From NCBI GenBank assembly GCA_002862205.1, contig PKCN01000289.1, positions 1-34,437 of the forward strand: a stretch of 34,437 nt of DNA, written 5' to 3'. The DNA is from Planctomycetaceae bacterium. GTDB lineage: Bacteria > Planctomycetota > Planctomycetia > Pirellulales > Pirellulaceae. The notes below the pieces were generated by a model. It searched no databases. It saw nothing but the letters and a program-made list of their open reading frames with translations, and had not been told where the DNA came from. Of the stretch, positions 1-7,683 are shown one piece after another (position 1 is the first letter of the stretch; each line of letters starts with the position of its first letter). The translations under genes were made by a program, and so were the position numbers.

Positions 1-68
1 GTCACGACAAATTCAACCAAAACAACACAATGGCACAGGCCCTCACTTGCCACACCGGGAGTCAAGAA

Positions 69-1343
69 ATGGACACAGCTATGCAACTGCAAACCTCAGC
101 AGAGATGAGCACTGATCAACGCGGATGCCGGTTCTGTGGTGAGCCTCTGGAGCATGTCGTGGTTGACCTGGGCATGTCACCTTTGTGCCAAAGTCAAGTG
201 GATCGAGACGACCTCAATAAGCATGAGATCTTTTATCCCTTGCGAGCTTATGTGTGTGAAAAATGCTGGCTAGTCCAGGTTCATGAACACGTCGCCGGTG
301 AGGAGATTTTTAGCCATTACGCATACTTTTCATCCTTTTCGGATTCATGGTTAGCCCACGCTGCGGCTTACGTTGACATGATTTCTGCACGCTTGAACCT
401 GAACGAGAAATCACATGTGGTAGAGGTGGCGAGCAATGACGGATATCTGCTCCAGAACTTCGTTAAAAAGGCGATTCCCTGTTTGGGAATTGAACCGGCT
501 GCCAATGTCGCTCAGGTCGCAATCGACAAGGGGATTCCGGTCGATGTGAACTTCTTTGGAGTCGAAACAGCCAAACGGATCGCCTCCGAGGGAAAGTCTG
601 CCGACCTGCTGATTGCCAACAACTGCCTGGCACACGTTCCTGACCTGAATGATTTTGTAGGAGGGATGAAGGAAATCCTCGCGGAGGGTGGGATTGTTAA
701 TGTGGAATATCCGCACCTGCTGAACATCATTGAGCAGAACCATCTGGATACCATCTATCAGGAGCACTACTGCTATCATTCGCTCTATACCCTCGAGCAG
801 GTGTTTGCCCACCACGGAATGCGTATTTTTGACGTCGAAGAAATACCGACTCACGGTGGGTCTCTTCGCATCTATGTTTCACACGACAATGACAATTCCA
901 AACCTGTAACGCAGGCCGTGCACGAGATTCGGCAGCGTGAAATCGAACGCGGATTGACCCAACTTGAAACCTTTCATGCCTTCGCGGAGCGGGTGAAGGA
1001 AACCAAATGGAATCTTGTCGAGTTTCTAATCAAAGCCAGACGCGATGGTAAACGGGTGGTCGGATACGGAGCACCCGGCAAAGGAAACACAATGCTCAAC
1101 TACTGTGGCATTCGTGAGGACCTGCTTGAATTCACGGTTGATCGCAATCCGTTCAAACAAGACAGTTTTCTGGTCGGCTCGCGTATCCCAGTTTACGCGC
1201 CGGAAATGATCGATGAGTTCAAGCCAGACTACGTTTTGATCCTGCCATGGAATCTACGAGATGAAATCGTGGAACAAATGGCGCACATCCGGGATTGGGG
1301 TGGGCAGTTCGTTGTTGCAATCCCGGAACTGGAAGTCATCTGA
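69..1343 (+). CDS. Class I SAM-dependent C-methyltransferase with N-terminal zinc-binding domain
   Basis: Likely methylates a carbon of a nucleotide-linked keto-deoxysugar, as in the NDP-hexose C-methyltransferase family. From the ATG at 69 the protein has 424 residues. An N-terminal zinc site is visible as two CxxC pairs (C20/C23 in CRFCGEP, C63/C66 in CEKC). The SAM-binding loop VVEVASNDGYLLQNF lies near 117-131, and the C-terminal domain shows GYGAPGKGNTMLNYCGI, typical of this family. The start at 69 is chosen because GGGAG (57-61) sits 7 nt upstream. An ATG at 30 has no SD and would add 13 residues, and the frame is open to the window edge, so a longer form cannot be excluded. It lies 46 nt before the cytidylyltransferase gene and probably shares its transcript. 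Domain assignment is firm; the exact sugar substrate is inference. Confidence 0.9.
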   Translation: MDTAMQLQTSAEMSTDQRGCRFCGEPLEHVVVDLGMSPLCQSQVDRDDLNKHEIFYPLRAYVCEKCWLVQVHEHVAGEEIFSHYAYFSSFSDSWLAHAAAYVDMISARLNLNEKSHVVEVASNDGYLLQNFVKKAIPCLGIEPAANVAQVAIDKGIPVDVNFFGVETAKRIASEGKSADLLIANNCLAHVPDLNDFVGGMKEILAEGGIVNVEYPHLLNIIEQNHLDTIYQEHYCYHSLYTLEQVFAHHGMRIFDVEEIPTHGGSLRIYVSHDNDNSKPVTQAVHEIRQREIERGLTQLETFHAFAERVKETKWNLVEFLIKARRDGKRVVGYGAPGKGNTMLNYCGIREDLLEFTVDRNPFKQDSFLVGSRIPVYAPEMIDEFKPDYVLILPWNLRDEIVEQMAHIRDWGGQFVVAIPELEVI

Positions 1344-1389
1344 TTCTCCGTCGCCTCTAATTCTGACAGTCATAAAAAAGAGATAATCA

Positions 1390-2229
1390 ATGAAGGTCGT
1401 TCTGTTTTGCGGAGGATACGGAATGCGATTACGGGAATACTCGGAATCCATTCCCAAGCCGATGGTTACAATTGGCTACCGGCCGATCCTGTGGCATGTG
1501 ATGAAGTATTATGCCCATCATGGACACAAGGATTTCGTGCTCTGCCTCGGTTGGAAAGCAAATGTGGTCAAAGACTATTTCCTGAATTACGACGAGTGTC
1601 TTTCCAACGACTTCGTTCTGCGCGGCGGGGGAACAGACGTCTCGCTTCTCAATAGCGACATTCAGGATTGGAACATTACATTTGTGGACACAGGTGTCGC
1701 GTCAAATATCGGACAAAGACTCAAAGCCGTCCAACCCCACCTCGAAGGTGAAGAAACGTTCCTGGCAAATTATACAGACGGACTTTCCTCAGTTCACTTG
1801 CCTGAGCTGATTGACTTCCATGAGCGATCCGACTCGACAGCAACATTCGTCAGTGTTCGACCTTCACAAACATTTCACAAGGTCACCATCGACCAGGAAG
1901 GTGCCGTGCGGGGTGTGCAAGAGATCGGCAAGACCGACACATGGATGAATGGCGGCTACTTCGTACTCTCGCAAAAATTCTTTGATTATCTGGGGGAAGG
2001 CGAGGAAATGGTGGATGAACCGTTTCAGCGACTGATCGCAGAAGGGAAATTGCGATCCATGCGGCACCAGGGATTCTGGGGGTGCATGGACACCTACAAA
2101 GAGAAACAATTGCTCGATGATATGTACGACCGCGGAGATACGCCGTGGGCCGTATGGGACAAGGCGGCGCCGCTTGTTCCCTGCACCACACCCGTTTCCA
2201 GTTTTCAAAACATAAATCTGCCTCGGTGA
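1390..2229 (+). CDS. rfbF: Glucose-1-phosphate cytidylyltransferase (RfbF-like nucleotidyltransferase)
   Basis: Expected reaction: CTP plus glucose-1-phosphate to CDP-glucose, the entry step to CDP-3,6-dideoxy or branched sugars. At 279 residues it is slightly longer than the usual ~257. The nucleotide-binding signature GGYGMRLREYSESIPKPM is at residues 8-25, with the family variant E/Y after RLR and the PKPM end. The catalytic-core motif NYTDGLSSV lies near 125-133, and MNGGYFVLSQKFFDYL matches the family's second metal and sugar region. The cytidylyltransferase assignment rests on NYTDGLS and the MNGG-FVL block rather than the thymidylyl pattern. It is 46 nt after the methyltransferase and 13 nt before the PIG-L gene, so one operon is likely. 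CDP-glucose 4,6-dehydratase, the expected next enzyme, is not in the window and may lie upstream. Confidence 0.88.
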   Translation: MKVVLFCGGYGMRLREYSESIPKPMVTIGYRPILWHVMKYYAHHGHKDFVLCLGWKANVVKDYFLNYDECLSNDFVLRGGGTDVSLLNSDIQDWNITFVDTGVASNIGQRLKAVQPHLEGEETFLANYTDGLSSVHLPELIDFHERSDSTATFVSVRPSQTFHKVTIDQEGAVRGVQEIGKTDTWMNGGYFVLSQKFFDYLGEGEEMVDEPFQRLIAEGKLRSMRHQGFWGCMDTYKEKQLLDDMYDRGDTPWAVWDKAAPLVPCTTPVSSFQNINLPR

Positions 2230-2242
2230 ACGGTTTTTTCAA

Positions 2243-2905
2243 ATGCATGGAGTAAGACTACAGGATGTCAATACCGTGCTGTGCCTTGGGGCACATGCAG
2301 ACGACATCGAAATTGGGTGTGGCGGTAGCCTGATGCAGATGATTGATGCTAACCCCCATTTCCATGTTCATTGGTGTGTTTTCTCTGGTGATCCAGTGAG
2401 AAAAAAAGAGGCACTTGCAAGTGCCGAGCATTTTGTTTCCGGTGCAGAGAAAAGCTCCGTAGAAACCTTCGATTTCCGCGATAGTTATTTTCCCGATCAG
2501 TGGGCCGACATCAAAAACTGCTTTGCCGATTTATCCAAGCGAATCAAACCTGACCTGATTTTCTCACATCGTCCTGACGACCGACATCAGGACCACCGTG
2601 TTGTTTCCGAATTGACCTGGTGCACGTTCCGGGACCACTTGATTCTGGAATACGAAATACCAAAATACGAGGGAGACCTCGGTAATCCGAATTGGTATCT
2701 ACCGATCTCAAAACGTTATTGTGGAAAAAAGATCACCACGCTGCTCGACTGTTTTGAGTCCCAACTCGATAAGTCATGGTTTGACGCCGAATTGTTCCGA
2801 TCCTTGATGAGAATCCGCGGCAGTGAGTGCAACTCGACATCCCGCTATGCGGAGGCATTTTACTGCCGAAAAGCAACCTTCGGGTTTTTGCCATCCAAGA
2901 GCTGA
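2243..2905 (+). CDS. PIG-L family deacetylase
   Basis: Zinc-dependent N-deacetylase of the PIG-L/LmbE family, 220 residues. The metal-binding loop reads GAHADDIEIGCGG (residues 16-28), a variant of the usual AHPDDE in which the second Asp is kept and the Glu is Ile. The second zinc motif is HRPDDRHQDHR at 109-119, supplying the downstream His and Asp ligands. There is no signal peptide, so it acts in the cytoplasm. It begins 13 nt after the cytidylyltransferase stop and ends the cassette. In such clusters the family usually deacetylates an N-acetylated sugar or sugar nucleotide; the substrate here is inference. The SD is weak; coupling to the preceding gene is likely. Confidence 0.85.
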   Translation: MHGVRLQDVNTVLCLGAHADDIEIGCGGSLMQMIDANPHFHVHWCVFSGDPVRKKEALASAEHFVSGAEKSSVETFDFRDSYFPDQWADIKNCFADLSKRIKPDLIFSHRPDDRHQDHRVVSELTWCTFRDHLILEYEIPKYEGDLGNPNWYLPISKRYCGKKITTLLDCFESQLDKSWFDAELFRSLMRIRGSECNSTSRYAEAFYCRKATFGFLPSKS

Positions 2906-3309
2906 GTGCGAACGACTCCGCGGTAGGGGGGGGCATTGTCGAGGGGGTGGGCATTAGCGGCGGACATTGTCATCCGCCAAACATTACGGAATCGTGATTC
3001 TTGTCTCCTCCAACAGTTCACGAACCCTTTCCCCAATTAATGTCACGGACGTGTGTGTTTCTACGCGGTGGCATCTTTCGCTCGCTGCACTGTTTGAGAT
3101 TTCCCAGACACCCGCTTTGGACGGCGGGCTTGAACTCACGTGGCGCGCCACGGCCCAAGCTGATGACTTTGAGAGTGCTGCAAGTGGGAGCAGTAGGGTT
3201 CCTTTGTCAGGCGTTAGCCGGTTTAATTCGCACACGCGGATCCGATGCGTTGCGGTTAAAATCGCATTTCCAGTTTCTGTCTTCTTAGCTGTGATTCATA
3301 GAGGTTCGA
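2906..3309. other. Intergenic region after the sugar cassette
   Basis: 404 bp without a convincing gene. It starts with three G-rich, CATT-containing blocks (GGGCATTGTC, GGGCATTAGC, GGACATTGTC at about 2931-2970), followed by the hairpin listed separately. Open frames on both strands here have no SD and no recognisable domain. AGAGG just before 3310 is the SD of the next gene. Confidence 0.5.
2959..2978. terminator. Possible hairpin downstream of the sugar cassette
   Basis: GGCGGA (2959-2964) pairs with TCCGCC (2973-2978) over an 8-nt loop. There is no T-tract on either side, so it is at best a weak or factor-assisted end for the upstream operon. Confidence 0.25.
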
Positions 3310-4725
3310 ATGCCTGGTCCCGAGTTTAAACTTCACGCATCGATACTGATCTGTGCATTTACATTCTCCACCGACTTGGCGGCTCAAAACCACCATGCCT
3401 CGACAAGCTCTGGTGATCTTGCATCCATTCGCGTGAGCAACTGTGAATCGGACACACCGGTAGTGACCGCACAAGCCGCTGCTGAAAACCCAGTCGAGGA
3501 GGTCACCGGAAAAAAAGACACGGGAAAAATCATCCGGGCAAAACCCCGCGATTGTGGGTTTGATCCATCGAAACTACAGAAAGTCATCCCAACGCTCCAG
3601 CGATTCGTTGATCGGGGCATAGTTCCCGGTGCAGTCGTCGCTGTGGTTCGTGGCAACAAGCTTGTGATGCTCGACACGGTAGGATACCGGGATATCGCAA
3701 ACAAACTTCCGATGCGTGAAGACACCATCTTTCGCATCTACTCGATGACGAAACCGGTTACCTCTGTCGCTGCCATGATGCTGATTGAGGATGGGAAAAT
3801 CGCATTGGACGATCCGGTGGCAAAATACATACCCGCGTTCAGCAACGCAAAAGTGTTTTCGGGATTAAAAGGTGAGAAGGTGCAAACCGTACCACTCAAA
3901 CGCCCGGTCACGATACGCGATCTGATGCGGCATACATCAGGGCTGACGTACGGTTTTTTCGGAGATTCGGAAGTGGACGCTCTCTACCGGAAAGCTGATG
4001 TCCTGTCGGATGACGACACCGCCGCGCAATTGTCAGCCAAAGTAGCGGCCATCCCGCTAATGTTTCAACCAGGAACCCAATTCCAATACGGAGTTTCGGT
4101 GGATGTACTGGGCCGAGTGATCGAGATCGCTTCGGGAATGAATCTGGATGAATATTTTCAAACGCAGATTTTTGCGCCGCTTGGGATGGTGGACACAGGA
4201 TTCTATGTTCGCAAAGACTCAATCAAACGTTTCTCGAATAACTATCAGAGCGGCAACAATGGTCAACTGAGAATCGTCGATGCTCCCGAAACGAGTAGAT
4301 TCAGCACAAAACCACGAATGCTCTCAGGAGGAGGAGGCTTGGTATCGACGGTGATGGACTACCTGCGATTCGCGCAGATGCTTCGCAACAAAGGAGTGTA
4401 TGAGGGGAAACGTCTGCTACAAGACACGTCTGTCAGCCAGATGACGCGTAATCAGTTACCTGCTGATGCGATTCCTATTTCTGTGAGTGGGTCCCGGATG
4501 CCGGGAATAGCATTCGGCCTTGGGCTTTCGGTGTATGTCGGCAACGCCAAGATGGGCAGCGTGCCGCTGCGAGGCGAGTATGGTTGGGACGGAATGGCGA
4601 GCACCAGTTTTTGGTCATCTCCAGAAAGTGACATCACGGTCGTCCTGCTCACTCAGCTATTCCCGTATTCACCGCAACTGGAAATTGCCGTCCGACCGTT
4701 AGTCTACGAAGCTGTGATTGACTGA
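3310..4725 (+). CDS. Secreted serine hydrolase of the beta-lactamase (class C/EstB-like) family
   Basis: 471 residues with a hydrophobic N-terminus (about 7-25, LHASILICAFTFSTDLAA) suggesting export. The catalytic domain begins near residue 85. The nucleophile motif SxxK is SMTK at 145-148, HTSGL is at 208-212, and the second conserved block is YGVS at 260-263, the Y-x-V/S form common in esterase-like members. GWDGMASTSFW near the C-terminus corresponds to the KTG-equivalent strand region. These motifs support a penicillin-binding-protein-like esterase, amidase or peptidase; true beta-lactamase activity is not implied. AGAGG lies 5 nt before the ATG. The gene stands alone and is convergent with the metallophosphoesterase pair. 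Confidence 0.85.
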   Translation: MPGPEFKLHASILICAFTFSTDLAAQNHHASTSSGDLASIRVSNCESDTPVVTAQAAAENPVEEVTGKKDTGKIIRAKPRDCGFDPSKLQKVIPTLQRFVDRGIVPGAVVAVVRGNKLVMLDTVGYRDIANKLPMREDTIFRIYSMTKPVTSVAAMMLIEDGKIALDDPVAKYIPAFSNAKVFSGLKGEKVQTVPLKRPVTIRDLMRHTSGLTYGFFGDSEVDALYRKADVLSDDDTAAQLSAKVAAIPLMFQPGTQFQYGVSVDVLGRVIEIASGMNLDEYFQTQIFAPLGMVDTGFYVRKDSIKRFSNNYQSGNNGQLRIVDAPETSRFSTKPRMLSGGGGLVSTVMDYLRFAQMLRNKGVYEGKRLLQDTSVSQMTRNQLPADAIPISVSGSRMPGIAFGLGLSVYVGNAKMGSVPLRGEYGWDGMASTSFWSSPESDITVVLLTQLFPYSPQLEIAVRPLVYEAVID

Positions 4726-4869
4726 CTTTGGCGTGGGGACTTGAGCCGCAAACTCAACCCGCCGCTCTACCCAGCGGCACCATGCTTGACGACGACAATC
4801 TCGGTCGAGGTCGACGACGGAACCTGTTGAAAATGCTTCTCCGTCACCGCTCGCGGACGTTTCAATACG

Positions 4870-5628
4870 CTACCGCCCTTCGCGAAGACGCAGTCCCAGG
4901 TAATCATCCAAGTCAGGCTGTGCGGCGATCTCGCTGATTGTACGTTCAATGTCATATTCGACACGACGAAACTGAATCACTTGCTCATCAAAAACCACGT
5001 AACAACTGCGCGGATCTCCATCGCGTGGTTGCCCAACGCTGCCAACATTCACCATCATGCGATGGCTCTCATCCCCCAACTCATGACCACTTCCGGTCTC
5101 AGTGGGGCGTATGAACCGCAGGTCATGTGTGAACACTCCGGGAACATGAGTGTGTCCCTGAAAACAAATTCGAGGAACCATGGAAAATAGCTTCTCCATT
5201 TTCTTCACATTCTGGGTGTCTTCCGGAAACACATACTCGTTGGTTGGTCCTCGGGGTGAACCATGGACAAACAATGCATTACCCTCGTCGACCATCCGCG
5301 GCAAGCCGCAGATGTATTGCATTCGTTTGCGGCCCACTTCAGGGCCGTCCTGATTACACTCGATTTGTGCCCGTGTCCAGAAAATGGCTTGTTCAGCAGC
5401 CACGTTGAAACCCTCTGGGTCAAACAGGGCGCTGCTGTCATGATTTCCGAGAATACAGAACTCAAACTTCATGGCGGCATCAATGCACTGGCTCGGCGAT
5501 GGCCCGTAACCAATCACGTCCCCCAAGCAGACAATGCGATCAACGTCCTGCTGGGCAATGTCCTCTAAAACTGCCTCAAGGGCAGCGAGGTTTCCGTGAA
5601 TATCACTAACGATCGCGGTTCTAGTCAC
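4870..5628 (-). CDS. Calcineurin-like metallophosphoesterase (paralogue 1)
   Basis: 252 residues with the full metallophosphoesterase ligand set: DIHGN (D9, H11), GDVIGYG (D37), GNHD (N62-H63), VHGSP (H122) and GHTH (H159, H161). It is soluble, with no signal peptide. It is YfcE/small MPE-like; the substrate is unknown, with phosphodiesters, nucleotides or phosphoprotein all possible. The start is a GTG at 5628 giving MTRTAIVSDIHGN; no good SD is visible. The adjacent gene (5855-6613) encodes a close paralogue of exactly the same length on the same strand, so this is a tandem duplication. Both copies share the block VNVGSVGQPRD followed by SCY near residue 200, which is outside the general MPE motifs and looks subfamily-specific. 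Confidence 0.88.
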   Translation of the reverse strand: MTRTAIVSDIHGNLAALEAVLEDIAQQDVDRIVCLGDVIGYGPSPSQCIDAAMKFEFCILGNHDSSALFDPEGFNVAAEQAIFWTRAQIECNQDGPEVGRKRMQYICGLPRMVDEGNALFVHGSPRGPTNEYVFPEDTQNVKKMEKLFSMVPRICFQGHTHVPGVFTHDLRFIRPTETGSGHELGDESHRMMVNVGSVGQPRDGDPRSCYVVFDEQVIQFRRVEYDIERTISEIAAQPDLDDYLGLRLREGR

Positions 5629-5715
5629 AACAGGTTTTGGCGTTATCAGGAAGAAGCGAAATAGGATTCATTTGGATTAGCAAGACCACGCCACCCCAAG
5701 CTTAGCTCGCCCCAT

Positions 5716-5757
5716 CAACAACCAGTTCCGCAGTCAACAACCAGTTGCTACTGCGGG
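5716..5757. repeat. Short direct repeat with overlapping inverted repeat between the two metallophosphoesterase genes
   Basis: CAACAACCAGTT occurs at 5716-5727 and 5735-5746. Overlapping it, CCGCAGT (about 5728-5734) pairs with ACTGCGG (about 5750-5756). It lies upstream of the 4870-5628 gene and downstream of 5855-6613, so it could regulate one or mark the duplication. Function unknown. Confidence 0.4.
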
Positions 5758-5854
5758 CGGATGCTACAGGAACAGGCTCGCTGGGAACCGCAACCTCAAC
5801 AACCGCGCAAACCAAAAACATCGCAGGCTGTGCCCTCAATCAGCCCTCTCCAGT

Positions 5855-6613
5855 CTAACGCCCATGCTTGATCCGGTCACCCAGTGCATCGGAAAGATCG
5901 GCAATGGCATAGATCTTATTGGCAGTTTTGTTGATATCGTACTCCACGCGTCGATATTGCAGAGTTTTGGCGTCGGTGTCGATGATTGCGTAGCAGGAAC
6001 GACTATCATCATCGCGCGGTTGCCCCACACTCCCCACGTTCACCAGCACCTTCTCGCTGCCTAACTGATAGGAGTAGTCACACTCATCAGGCGAAATGAA
6101 TTCGCACTGAGTCGTGAAAACTCCTGGCAAATGCGTGTGCCCCATGAAGCAGTAGTTCTGCACCTTGCCAAACAAAATCTCCATTTTCCGTTGGTCGAAC
6201 ACATACTCCGGAAAGACATATTCATTGGTGGGGTCTCGCGGCGAGCCGTGAACAAATCTGAACTCACCCTCGTCGAGGTGTCGCGGCAACTCCCCCAGAA
6301 AATCCCATCTCTTGTTGACGACCCTCGGCGAGCCGGGCCCGTTATCTAATTGATCTCGGGTCCAATAGATCGCCTGCAATGCCATCGGGTTAAAACCATC
6401 GGGATCAAACAAAGCCGCCTGGTCGTGGTTACCCAAAATGGTGGATTTGCAACGATTGATGACCAAATCCAGACATTCGCACGGGTTGGGCCCGTAGCCA
6501 ATGATGTCACCGAGGCAGTAAATTTCATCCACAGAGACCTGCTCGATATCTGCCAGCACTGCCTCGAGTGCCTCCAAATTCCCGTGGATGTCGCTAATGA
6601 GCGCTCGCTTCAC
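5855..6613 (-). CDS. Calcineurin-like metallophosphoesterase (paralogue 2)
   Basis: 252 residues. Metal ligands are complete: DIHGN (D8, H10), GDIIGYG (D36), GNHD (N62-H63), VHGSP (H122) and GHTH (H159, H161). By eye, about half the residues match the neighbour at 4870-5628, including FDP-GFN, PTNEYVFPE and VNVGSVGQPRD, with almost no gaps. The start is GTG at 6613 with AGGA 7 nt upstream. The 226-nt gap to its paralogue argues against tight translational coupling, but co-transcription from a promoter in 6614-6690 is possible; that region is shared divergently with tsaB. Substrate unknown. Confidence 0.88.
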   Translation of the reverse strand: MKRALISDIHGNLEALEAVLADIEQVSVDEIYCLGDIIGYGPNPCECLDLVINRCKSTILGNHDQAALFDPDGFNPMALQAIYWTRDQLDNGPGSPRVVNKRWDFLGELPRHLDEGEFRFVHGSPRDPTNEYVFPEYVFDQRKMEILFGKVQNYCFMGHTHLPGVFTTQCEFISPDECDYSYQLGSEKVLVNVGSVGQPRDDDSRSCYAIIDTDAKTLQYRRVEYDINKTANKIYAIADLSDALGDRIKHGR

Positions 6614-6676
6614 CGGTGTTTCCTAATCTAGACGGACCGCATCTGGCCGTTATGTTGCTTGTTCAGTCATGATTGT

Positions 6677-6693
6677 AAGGGGAATCAAAAATT
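6677..6693 (+). promoter_or_regulatory. Strong Shine-Dalgarno facing an in-frame ATT codon upstream of tsaB
   Basis: AAGGGG (6677-6682) is the best ribosome-binding site near tsaB. Eight nucleotides on, the only possible initiator in the tsaB frame is ATT at 6691-6693. No ATG, GTG or TTG is in frame between the stop at 6676-6678 and the GTG at 6754. This suggests either ATT initiation or an SD unrelated to the used start. Confidence 0.4.
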
Positions 6694-6753
6694 AACAGCA
6701 ATCCCACCAACTCCCCGTTCCCAGCAGATTCCCCGTTTCTTGATATCGCCCAT

Positions 6754-7446
6754 GTGGCAATCGAAACGACAGGAAGATTAGGATCGGTTGCAGTTTTGCG
6801 GGGTCAACGCATTATTCGGAAAGTGAACCTCAATCCGAATCAACGGTCTGCTTCGACCCTCGCTCCCGCGTTACAGGGCATTTTAAAATGGTGCCAAGAG
6901 CACCAACAAACCCCCTCTTTTGTCTCTGTCGCGGATGGCCCCGGGTCCTTCACCGGACTCCGAATTGGCGTGACAACCGCAAAAACACTGTGTTATGCGC
7001 TCGAATTGCCCTTGGTTTCGGTTGACTCACTGGCGGCGATTGCCGCTGCAGCACTCCATGCCAACCCAACCTGCGATACCATCTGGGCTGTGATCGATGC
7101 CTACCGCGGTCAAGTCTTCCATGGCCGATTCGAACGGGCAACTTTGCTGCCCGATCAACACGCCATCCCCTCCAACTGGACTTCGCACCCTGAAACGATC
7201 GATGTCCTCCAGCAGGAAACGTGGCACACGCAACTAGAACAGAAACTTCCGCAAATTGGTCTTACTGGCGACCCTAAGCCACTGGGCGCACGTTCAGCAA
7301 ACCTCTTGACTCGCGATTGTGATGCGATTGGAGTTGGACTTTTGGCGGTCAGAGCGGCTGCACTGGGACATTTCTGCGACCCCATGCAATTGGTTCCACG
7401 GTACCTGAAACCAAGTGCCGCCGAAGAAAAAGTAGCCGAACACTGA
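6754..7446 (+). CDS. tsaB: TsaB, tRNA N6-threonylcarbamoyladenosine (t6A37) biosynthesis protein
   Basis: TsaB is the inactive Kae1/TsaD-like partner that scaffolds TsaD and TsaE in forming t6A at position 37 of ANN-decoding tRNAs. The product has 230 residues from GTG 6754, a usual length. The N-terminal ASKHA strand AIETTGRLGSVAV is followed by the TsaB hallmark DGPGSFTGLRIGVTTAKTL near 67-85. The GTG has no SD and gives a protein starting at the second residue of the first strand (usually x-ILAIET). The frame stays open upstream to 6679, and a strong SD points at an ATT at 6691, which would add 21 residues including FLDIAH. The true start is unresolved. It is divergent from the metallophosphoesterase pair. 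Confidence 0.88.
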   Translation: MAIETTGRLGSVAVLRGQRIIRKVNLNPNQRSASTLAPALQGILKWCQEHQQTPSFVSVADGPGSFTGLRIGVTTAKTLCYALELPLVSVDSLAAIAAAALHANPTCDTIWAVIDAYRGQVFHGRFERATLLPDQHAIPSNWTSHPETIDVLQQETWHTQLEQKLPQIGLTGDPKPLGARSANLLTRDCDAIGVGLLAVRAAALGHFCDPMQLVPRYLKPSAAEEKVAEH

Positions 7447-7460
7447 ATTCGGACCGTCTC

Positions 7461-7537
7461 ACGGCATTTCAAGAGACCACGGCATTTCAAGAGACCACGG
7501 CATTTCAAGAGACCACGGCATTTCAAGAGACCACGGC
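7461..7537. repeat. 18-bp tandem repeat array, 4.3 copies
   Basis: Four perfect copies of ACGGCATTTCAAGAGACC (7461-7532) plus ACGGC. It starts 15 nt after the tsaB stop, in the 237-bp space between the convergent tsaB and gpgS genes. Perfect identity implies recent expansion. It is not the same family as the 15-bp arrays elsewhere in the window. A transcript-end or spacer role is only a guess. Confidence 0.9.
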
Positions 7538-7683
7538 GTCCGCAACCTCACCGATCCTGCGTCGGTCTGAATACCAAGACGCACAACCAACCACACCAAG
7601 TCACCCCAAACTGACCGTGCTCCCCGTTGGTGAGCCGGTTCGCGTTACCCAAGACGCGTCACCAGCCAACCGCCCCCCCGCAA

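Noticed and set aside
2984-3329. Overlapping open frames on both strands in the gap before the serine hydrolase
   Set aside because: No SD, domain or coding-like composition; a transposase remnant was considered but no motif was found.
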